A DNA stretch of 39,601 nt from Gallionellaceae bacterium (lineage in GTDB: Bacteria; Pseudomonadota; Gammaproteobacteria; Burkholderiales; Thiobacillaceae). The translations under genes were made by a program, and so were the position numbers. The notes beneath the pieces are model-generated. The model worked only from the letters and a program-made list of their open reading frames with translations. It had not been told where the DNA came from and made no database searches. The DNA lies in assembly GCA_028714875.1 (NCBI GenBank), contig JAQTLN010000029.1, forward strand, positions 1-39,601, written 5' to 3'. This document shows, one piece after another, positions 33,861-39,601 of the stretch (position 1 is its first letter; every line of letters begins with the position of its first letter).

Positions 33861-33891
33861 AAGGTATGCATGACGGGGCGGTGCACTGATC

Positions 33892-35346
33892 ATGGAAATC
33901 TACTGGCTACTCGGCATCCCACTGGCCGGCGGCGTGTTTCTCGCGCTCTGGGGCAACCGGCGCCATGCCCCGGAGATCAATGCCCTGTTCAGTTTGTTGA
34001 CGCTGATCGCGGCGGCCGCGCTCACGGCGCGCATCGTCGAACACGGGCCGATCATCGTCGGCGGCGAAGGCTGGTTTTTCATCGACTCGCTCAACGTCTT
34101 CCTGGTCGCGCTCACCGCTTTCGTGGCTTTCACCACGGCGCTGTTTTCCCGCCCCTACATGCGTATCGAACAGGAACACGGCCGCCTCAACGCTCAGCGC
34201 CTGCGTCTCTATCACAGCAGCTATCAGGTGTTCATCGCCGCCATGCTGCTGGCGCTGACCACCAACAACATGGGCATTTTGTGGGTGTCGATGGAAGCCG
34301 CCACCCTGGCCACCGTGCTGCTGGTTTCGCTGTACCGCACCCCGGCCTCGCTGGAAGCGGCCTGGAAGTATTTCATCCTGTGCGGCGTCGGCATCGCCCA
34401 GGCTTTGTTCGGCACCATCCTGCTCTACTTCGCGGCGGAGAAAGTGCTGGGCAGCGGCGGCACCGCGTTGCTCTGGACCCACCTCAACGGCGTCAAGGCG
34501 CAACTGGAACCGACCGTATTGCAACTGGCCTTCGTGTTCCTGCTGCTGGGTTACGGCACCAAGGTCGGCCTGGCGCCCTTGCACAACTGGCTGCCGGACG
34601 CCCATGCCGAAGGCCCCACCCCGGTCTCCGCCGTACTTTCCGGCCTGTTGCTCAACGTCGCCCTGTATGCGGTGATGCGCTCCAAGGTGCTGGTGGACGG
34701 CGCCCAGGGCAACAACATGGCGGGCGGACTGATGATGGGTTTCGGCCTGCTTTCCGTGGTGCTGGCCGCTTTCCTGATCAAGCGCCAGAGCGACGTGAAG
34801 CGGATGTTCGCCTACTCCTCGATCGAACACATGGGCCTGATTACCTTCGCCTTCGGCATGGGCGGCCCGGTGGCGAGCTTCGCCGGATTGCTGCACATGA
34901 CGATGCATTCGCTCACCAAGTCCGCCATCTTCTTCGCGGTGGGGCACGCCACGCAGAAGGCCGGCACCCAGTCGATGGACGGCATCCGCGGCCTGATCAA
35001 GACCAACCCGACCATCGGCTGGGGCCTGATGTTGGGCAGCATCGCCATCCTCGGCGTGCCGCCGTTCGGCGTGTTCGCCAGCGAGTTTCTGATCATTACC
35101 ACCGCCATGCACGAGCACGCCTGGGCCACACCCTTCCTGGTCGTCGCCCTGGGCGTGGCCTTCGCCGCGATCTTCGGCAAGGTGCAGCCGATGGTGTTCG
35201 GCGAAACCGAGTTGCCCCGCCTGCCGCACCAACCGGCCCTGGCGCCGGTGTTCATCCACCTTGGCCTGGTGCTGATGCTGGGGTTGTTCATCCCGCCTTA
35301 TCTGGCGACGTGGTACCGGCAGGCGGCGGCGTTGCTCGGAGGGTGA
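33892..35346 (+). CDS. hyfF: HyfF-like proton-pumping membrane subunit
   Basis: A 484-residue NuoL/M/N-type subunit with about 13-14 membrane helices. The pump residues are present: E in LWVSMEAATLATV, K in GTKVGLAPLHNWLPDAHAEG and K in HMTMHSLTKSAIFF. It thus gives the complex a second antiporter module besides HyfB. The ATG at 33892 has weak upstream pairing and may be coupled to a seven-codon leader frame in the preceding repeat. It is followed by another repeat. Confidence 0.92.
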   Translation: MEIYWLLGIPLAGGVFLALWGNRRHAPEINALFSLLTLIAAAALTARIVEHGPIIVGGEGWFFIDSLNVFLVALTAFVAFTTALFSRPYMRIEQEHGRLNAQRLRLYHSSYQVFIAAMLLALTTNNMGILWVSMEAATLATVLLVSLYRTPASLEAAWKYFILCGVGIAQALFGTILLYFAAEKVLGSGGTALLWTHLNGVKAQLEPTVLQLAFVFLLLGYGTKVGLAPLHNWLPDAHAEGPTPVSAVLSGLLLNVALYAVMRSKVLVDGAQGNNMAGGLMMGFGLLSVVLAAFLIKRQSDVKRMFAYSSIEHMGLITFAFGMGGPVASFAGLLHMTMHSLTKSAIFFAVGHATQKAGTQSMDGIRGLIKTNPTIGWGLMLGSIAILGVPPFGVFASEFLIITTAMHEHAWATPFLVVALGVAFAAIFGKVQPMVFGETELPRLPHQPALAPVFIHLGLVLMLGLFIPPYLATWYRQAAALLGG

Positions 35347-35360
35347 AACCAGGTAGACAC

Positions 35361-35437
35361 GTAGGTCGGGTTAGCGCAGCGTAACCCGACATTTGCAGCG
35401 ATGTCGGGTTACGCGAAAAGACGCTAACCCGACCTAC
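35361..35437. repeat. GTAGGTCGGGTTA inverted repeat (family 4), between hyfF and hyfG
   Basis: GTAGGTCGGGTTAGCGCAGC...GTAACCCGACAT and the inverse ATGTCGGGTTACGCG...GCTAACCCGACCTAC form a nested palindrome about 77 bases long. Elements of this kind are widespread in proteobacteria. It could form a long mRNA hairpin. Confidence 0.85.
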
Positions 35438-35471
35438 GAAGGGCGCACATGGAGTTGGCTAGAGAGACACG

Positions 35472-37019
35472 ATGAAGATCGACGCACAAGACTGGAATCT
35501 CACCCTGATCGCCCCGCATATCTGGCGCGGCGGGATCGACGCGGCCACGCTGCCGGCCATCGCCCAGGCGGTGAAGGACGAAGGCGGGCAACTGGTCGCG
35601 TTGTGGGGTTCCGACGAGCGGCATCTCGATGGCGGCTACGCCCTGCACGCCGCCTTCATCACCGCCAATGGGCTGGCCTGGATCAGCGCGGCGCTGGCGG
35701 CAGACGCCCCCGCCCATCCCGATCTGGCGGCGATCTTCCCGCAGGCCGGCCGCATGCAGCGCGCCAATTTCGACCTGCTCGGCATCCGGGCCGAAGGCGC
35801 CGAGGACACCCGCAAATGGCTGCGCCACGTCGCCTGGGCCGAAGACGAATTCCCGTTGCGCAAGGATTTCCAATCCGAAATCCGAAATCCGAAACCCGAA
35901 ATTACCGACGCCTATCCCTTCCTCCGCGTCGCCGGCGAAGGTGTCCATGAAATCGCGGTCGGCCCCATCCACGCCGGCACCATCGAGCCGGGACATTTCC
36001 GCTTTTCCTGCATCGGCGACCGCGTCCTCAAGCTGGAACAGCGCCTGGGCTACACCCACCAGGGGGTGGAAAAACGCTTCGAGGGCCGCGACCTCGCCAG
36101 CGGCGCCAGGCTCGCCGGGCGAGTTTCCGGCGACAGCCACATCGCCTTCGCCTGGGCCTACTGCATGGCGGTGGAGCAGGCGACCGACAGTACCGTCCCG
36201 CCGCGCGCGCTCTGGTTGCGCGCCCTGTTCCTGGAAATCGAACGGATCGCCAACCACCTGGGCGACCTCGGCTATCTCGGCAACGACGTCGCCCTCTCCT
36301 TCGGCTTCATGCAGTTCTGGCGCCTCAAGGAAGACTGGCTGCGCCTCGCGGCGAAGCTGTTCGGCCATCGCTACCTGTTCGATCGCATCGTCCCCGGCGG
36401 TGTCGCGGTCGATCTCGACGCCGCCGGCCAGCGCGAACTCGCGGCGCTGGCCGACCGCGTCGAAATGGAAGTGCGCGAACTCAAGGCCGTCTACGACGAA
36501 CACGCCACCCTGCAAGACCGTTTCGCCAATACCGGCATCGTCACACCGGCGCTGGCCGCGCGCCTGGGCCTCACCGGTCTGGCCGGCCGCGCCAGCGCCC
36601 AGGCCTGGGACGCGCGCGCGCAGTTTCCCCAGGCACCCTACGATCAACTGGGCGTGACCATGGCCACCGCCCGCAAGGGCGACGTGCTGGCGCGTTCGGA
36701 AGTGCGCTTCGGCGAAATCCACGAATCCCTGCGCCTGATCCGGGAAATCATGAAACGCTTGCCCACCGGCGCCCTCCAGATGCCGCTCGTGGCGGTGCAA
36801 GCGGCGTGCGAGGGTATCGGCTGGGTGGAAGGCTGGCGCGGACAAGTGCTGGTGGCGCTGCGCATCGGCGACGACGGCAAGCTCGACCGCGTCCACCCGC
36901 ACGACCCCTCCTGGCAGAACTGGCCGCTCCTGGAGGTCGGCGTGCTGGGCAACATCGTTCCCGATTTCCCGCTGATCAACAAATCGTTCAACCTCTCTTA
37001 CAGCGGGCAAGACTTATGA
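35472..37019 (+). CDS. hyfG: HyfG-like large subunit (NuoC-NuoD fusion) without Ni ligands
   Basis: A 515-residue soluble subunit. Residues about 1-150 resemble NuoC/HycE-N, and 160-515 the NuoD/hydrogenase large subunit (YTHQGVEKRFEGRD, LWLRALFLEIERIANHLGDLG). The four Ni-binding cysteines of hydrogenases are replaced. The CxxC at the first site is S219-G-D-S222, and the second-site DPCxxC at the C-terminus is NLSYSG (S509, G512). So a NiFe centre cannot form; this is the hallmark of Ehr-type complexes. A stretch EIRNPKPEI (about residues 137-145) comes from a short in-frame repeat in the linker. Confidence 0.9.
   Translation: MKIDAQDWNLTLIAPHIWRGGIDAATLPAIAQAVKDEGGQLVALWGSDERHLDGGYALHAAFITANGLAWISAALAADAPAHPDLAAIFPQAGRMQRANFDLLGIRAEGAEDTRKWLRHVAWAEDEFPLRKDFQSEIRNPKPEITDAYPFLRVAGEGVHEIAVGPIHAGTIEPGHFRFSCIGDRVLKLEQRLGYTHQGVEKRFEGRDLASGARLAGRVSGDSHIAFAWAYCMAVEQATDSTVPPRALWLRALFLEIERIANHLGDLGYLGNDVALSFGFMQFWRLKEDWLRLAAKLFGHRYLFDRIVPGGVAVDLDAAGQRELAALADRVEMEVRELKAVYDEHATLQDRFANTGIVTPALAARLGLTGLAGRASAQAWDARAQFPQAPYDQLGVTMATARKGDVLARSEVRFGEIHESLRLIREIMKRLPTGALQMPLVAVQAACEGIGWVEGWRGQVLVALRIGDDGKLDRVHPHDPSWQNWPLLEVGVLGNIVPDFPLINKSFNLSYSGQDL
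35869..35903 (+). repeat. Short ATCCGAA tandem repeat inside hyfG
   Basis: The sequence CAATCCGAAATCCGAAATCC continues with GAAACCCGAAATT, making three to four near-copies of a 7-8-base unit. It encodes SEIRNPKPEI in the linker between the NuoC-like and NuoD-like domains and keeps the frame. Confidence 0.75.
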
Positions 37020-37040
37020 CTTACCGGATTACGGACTGAC

Positions 37041-37574
37041 ATGGTCATGCGCCTCATCCTCCGCAAGGTTCTCAAGACCGGCATCGTCTCGCAAGCCGCG
37101 CCCGAGGCCGATCTCTCCCCGCGCGCGCGGGAGCAGACGTTGCACGCGGAGATACTGAAAGTATTCGGCGACGCGGTCACCATCCGCCATGTCGATGCCG
37201 GCTCCTGCAACGGCTGCGAACTGGAAATCCACGCCCTCGGCGGGCCGCATTACAACATCGAGGGCCTGGGTGTGAAATTTGCCGCCAGCCCGCGCCATGC
37301 CGACATGCTGCTGGTCACCGGCCCGGTTTCGCGCCATCTGGAAACCGCCCTGAAGCGCACCTACGACGCCATCCCGGAACCGAAATGGGTGGTGGCGATG
37401 GGCGATTGCGCCGCCGGTTGCGGCATGGCCGGCGGCCTGTTCGGCGAGAACTACGCCTCCCTCGGCAAGGTTTCCAACGTCATACCCGTGGATGTCGAAG
37501 TACCCGGCTGCCCACCCACGCCCACCGCCTTGCTCGCGGGCATCCTGGCGGCGGTCAGCGGCGGGCGCCAGTAA
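37041..37574 (+). CDS. hyfI: HyfI-like FeS small subunit (NuoB type)
   Basis: A 177-residue subunit of the NuoB/HyfI family carrying one [4Fe-4S] cluster. The cysteines are intact: C56 and C59 in GSCNGCELE, C123 in MGDCAAGCG and C157 in VPGCPPTP (C127 is extra). The CNGCE pattern is that of hydrogenase small subunits rather than complex I (which has CC). In such complexes this cluster passes electrons to the site beside NuoD/HyfG. The gene ends the cluster; no HyfA, HyfH or formate dehydrogenase gene is in the window. An alternative start is ATG 37047. Confidence 0.92.
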   Translation: MVMRLILRKVLKTGIVSQAAPEADLSPRAREQTLHAEILKVFGDAVTIRHVDAGSCNGCELEIHALGGPHYNIEGLGVKFAASPRHADMLLVTGPVSRHLETALKRTYDAIPEPKWVVAMGDCAAGCGMAGGLFGENYASLGKVSNVIPVDVEVPGCPPTPTALLAGILAAVSGGRQ

Positions 37575-37633
37575 TCAGCCATGTTGAAGCGCATGCACAA
37601 GCGTGCCGAAACCGCGCCATGCAATGCGACCGT

Positions 37634-37669
37634 ACTTGATGCGGTTCGCTGCGCTCACCACATCCTACG
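37634..37669. repeat. GTAGGATGCGG repeat, right half (family 3), after hyfI
   Basis: TTGATGCGGTTCGCTGCGCT...CACCACATCCTAC matches the right arm of the full elements at 25819 and 32893. The left arm is absent or degraded. It lies between the convergent ends of hyfI and arfB. Confidence 0.7.
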
Positions 37670-37684
37670 AACCTGCTCGCCGGG

Positions 37685-38089
37685 TTACTCGTCCACCTTC
37701 CCCCTGCCGGCCTTCACCGTCGCGCGGCGGGTCTTGTTTTCCAGCCGCTTCGCGATCGACGAACGGGTCGGCCGGGTCGGGCGGCGTTGCTTCGGTGTCA
37801 CGGCGACGCGGGTAATCAGCTCCTCCAGACGGCGCAGCGCCTCGGCCCGGTTTTTCTCAAGGCTGCGAAATTCCTGTGCCTTGATGATGACCACGCCTTC
37901 CTTGCTGATGCGCTGGTCGCCGAGTGCCAGCAAGCGCTCGCGCAGCGCTTCCGGCAACGACGACGCGGCGATGTCGAAACGCAAATGCACGGCGCAGGAA
38001 ACCTTGTTGACGTTCTGCCCGCCGGCGCCCTGAGCGCGGATCGCGGTGATTTCGACCTCTTCGGGCGGGATGGTGAAGCGGGGGCGCAT
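37685..38089 (-). CDS. arfB: Alternative ribosome-rescue factor ArfB (YaeJ)
   Basis: A 134-residue peptidyl-tRNA hydrolase of the ICT1/YaeJ family, which frees stalled ribosomes. The catalytic GGQ is at residues 23-25 within [14 protein letters not shown]. The typical basic, unstructured C-terminal tail that enters the mRNA channel is seen ([20 protein letters not shown]). The ATG at 38089 is chosen because it begins just before the conserved first strand; upstream codons lack similarity. It is convergent with hyfI. Confidence 0.93.
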   Translation of the reverse strand: MRPRFTIPPEEVEITAIRAQGAGGQNVNKVSCAVHLRFDIAASSLPEALRERLLALGDQRISKEGVVIIKAQEFRSLEKNRAEALRRLEELITRVAVTPKQRRPTRPTRSSIAKRLENKTRRATVKAGRGKVDE

Positions 38090-38243
38090 AAAGGTGGGCG
38101 GCGGTGGATCGAGGCGCCATTGTAGAGTTCGGCCGGGGATGTCGTCGGCTTGCGCGGAAGCGATTTCGCGGTAACCTCCTCGCCCCCCTTCAACCCACCA
38201 GGCTGCCGCGTTCCGCCCGCGCCAGCCCGAGGACGGCAACATC

Positions 38244-39395
38244 GTGAACAGCGGCACCTACCCGGTCATCACCTGGAACGAGGACGGCGAAGCCCGCGCC
38301 GCGCGTTGGCGTTCGGAGAGCGGAAACCCGCCGCCCAGGCGCGTGCTGATCGGCGACGACCAGATCAGCGCCGATGCCGCCTATCGTCTGGCCCGCGAGG
38401 GCACCGCCCTGCTCTGGCGCGGCGATTTCCAGAATGCGCGGCAGTTGCTGCAAGCGCTGGCGCGGCGCGTGGAACGCAAACCGCGCAAGGCGAAAGCGGA
38501 CAACGCTTTGGCCCCCTCACCGAGCGAGGCTTTCCATCTCCATCGCCAGGCGCAAGCGCAACGCGCGCGCACCCTGGCGATGCTGCTGCTGCCGCTCGAC
38601 GCCGACTACGGCATCCCGCTGCGGCGCGCGCCCGACCTGCGCCAGGCTTGCGCGGAAGCCTATGGCCCGACCGAAGGCTCTGACCCCTCCGTGGTTTCGC
38701 TGCGCGAACTGCTTGGCCTGATCGGCGCGCACGAATGGCGCAAGAAGGGCGTTGAAGTACCCGCGCTGGGTGCTCGCATCCACCCGCACTACGGCGTATT
38801 CGCGCCGATTCGCGGCGAGTATGTGGATCTGGTGGCGGCGGCGCGGCTTTCTCCCGTCACCCTGGCCTTCGACATCGGCACCGGCACCGGCGTACTCGCC
38901 GCTGTCCTGGCGCGGCGCGGCACCGCGCATATCGTGGCCACCGATCAAGACCCCCGCGCCCTCGCCTGCGCCCGCGAAAACATCGCGCGGCTGGGCCTGG
39001 CGGAACAGGTGGAAGTCATCCAGGCCGACCTCTTCCCCGCAGGACGCGCGCCACTGGTGGTGTGCAATCCCCCGTGGCTGCCGGCGCGTCCCAGTTCCCC
39101 GCTCGAATACGCGGTCTATGACCCGGACAGCCGCATGCTGCGCGGCTTCATCGACGGCCTGGCGGCGCACCTGACGGCGGATGGCGAAGGCTGGCTGCTG
39201 CTCTCGGACCTCGCCGAACACCTGGGCCTGCGCTCGCGCGCCGAACTGCTCGCCGCCTTCGACGCGGCCGGCCTGAAAGTCGTCGGGCGCGACGATGTCC
39301 GTCCGCGCCACCCCCGCGCCGCCGACACAAGCGACCCGCTGCACGCCGCCCGCGCGGCGGAAGTGACCTCGCTGTGGCGACTCGCGATCCGTTAG
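38244..39395 (+). CDS. Class I SAM-dependent methyltransferase with NPPW motif
   Basis: A 383-residue protein. The C-terminal Rossmann methyltransferase (about residues 185-383) has the SAM loop [16 protein letters not shown] and catalytic N275-P-P-W278, the form used by enzymes that methylate amide or ring nitrogens, such as PrmC/HemK or 23S rRNA guanine methylases. The N-terminal 180 residues are family-specific and may bind the substrate. The start codon is GTG at 38244. Target (protein glutamine or rRNA) cannot be told from sequence. Confidence 0.85.
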   Translation: MNSGTYPVITWNEDGEARAARWRSESGNPPPRRVLIGDDQISADAAYRLAREGTALLWRGDFQNARQLLQALARRVERKPRKAKADNALAPSPSEAFHLHRQAQAQRARTLAMLLLPLDADYGIPLRRAPDLRQACAEAYGPTEGSDPSVVSLRELLGLIGAHEWRKKGVEVPALGARIHPHYGVFAPIRGEYVDLVAAARLSPVTLAFDIGTGTGVLAAVLARRGTAHIVATDQDPRALACARENIARLGLAEQVEVIQADLFPAGRAPLVVCNPPWLPARPSSPLEYAVYDPDSRMLRGFIDGLAAHLTADGEGWLLLSDLAEHLGLRSRAELLAAFDAAGLKVVGRDDVRPRHPRAADTSDPLHAARAAEVTSLWRLAIR

Positions 39396-39462
39396 CGATC
39401 GGCGTGCCCGTGTAGAGCGCCGGCTCTATTCGTGCCAGCCGTTGATGAAGTTGCGGCACTGG

Positions 39463-39508
39463 TTCCCCCCTTTCTCAAAGGGGGGTTAGGGGCAATACTG
39501 TTCAGATA
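39463..39508. repeat. C/G-rich dispersed repeat, copy D at the right edge
   Basis: CCCCCCTTTCTCAAAGGGGGG is an inverted pair; it is followed by TTAGGGG and CAATACTGTTCAGATA (39493-39508), the exact inverse of 112-127 at the left edge. The element is probably inverted relative to copy A. Beyond it, two minus-strand frames are open to the edge (stops at 39502-39504 and 39527-39529), so a gene end may lie here, but neither is identifiable. Confidence 0.6.
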
Positions 39509-39601
39509 CGCAATACCGGTACCGGCTCATGCTTCTGATGAAGCGGCATACCGCGCCGTCGAATAGCGTAATTGCTCATCTTTCGCCTGACGCCACGCGG
39601 G

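Noticed and set aside
29657-35346. DabAB-type inorganic carbon pump
   Set aside because: HyfB and HyfF are related to the DabB fold, but no DabA (DUF2309) gene is present, and HyfC, HyfG and HyfI have no place in the Dab complex.
29657-37574. Formate hydrogenlyase or hydrogenase 4 with H2 production
   Set aside because: HyfG lacks all four Ni cysteines, and no HyfA, HyfH, formate dehydrogenase or hydrogenase maturation gene is in the window.
39502-39601. Minus-strand gene end at the right edge
   Set aside because: Two overlapping frames are open to the edge and neither gives a recognisable family, so a gene cannot be chosen.

Overview
The window is GC-rich and packed with carbon-fixation genes. 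It looks like a chromosomal CO2-concentrating island of a chemolithoautotrophic proteobacterium. Dispersed repeat style and gene content suggest a Thiobacillus-like or related sulfur-oxidising betaproteobacterium, but the genus is an inference and no rRNA or marker gene is present to fix it.

Region 1 (324-18402) is an alpha-carboxysome and CO2-uptake locus. A divergent cbbR faces cbbL-cbbS, csoS2, csoSCA, csoS4A, csoS4B and three nearly identical csoS1 genes. These are followed by a bacterioferritin-like gene, an acRAF-like pterin dehydratase homologue, and mcdA-mcdB for carboxysome positioning. Next come cbbO, a SulP transporter, an SbtA-type bicarbonate transporter, a PII-like SbtB-type protein, cbbQ, and a class II aldolase fused to a Dabb domain. 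Together they make form IA Rubisco, package it with carbonic anhydrase in a shell, position the shells, reactivate Rubisco (CbbQO) and import bicarbonate.

Region 2 (18403-22669) is a looser segment. It holds a gamma carbonic anhydrase (copy 1), a J-domain-like gene broken by one missing base, an exported OB-fold-like protein, the 3' remnant of a duplicated sigma54 activator, and a VapBC-type toxin-antitoxin pair.

Region 3 (22670-28692) has an NtrC-type two-component system on the minus strand. A divergent cassette follows a good sigma54 promoter: a small ORF, a UspA-like protein, a two-helix membrane protein, a TauE/SafE permease and a tandem UspA protein, closed by a strong intrinsic terminator.

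Region 4 (28705-37574) holds gamma carbonic anhydrase copy 2 (92-93% identical in protein to copy 1 by eye), a ribbon-helix-helix regulator with a palindromic operator, and a six-gene hyfBCEFGI-like cluster. In this cluster HyfG has lost all four Ni-binding cysteines while HyfI keeps its FeS cysteines. It is therefore an Ehr-type, energy-converting hydrogenase-related membrane complex rather than a hydrogenase. Its position beside a gamma carbonic anhydrase and a carboxysome island makes a proton- or redox-coupled role in inorganic carbon handling the most attractive hypothesis in the window; this is inference.

Region 5 (37685-39395) holds arfB and a class I methyltransferase. At least four families of short palindromic repeats are scattered through regions 2-5. 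They sit at nearly every junction of the hyf-like operon and inside two genes (the histidine kinase and hyfG).
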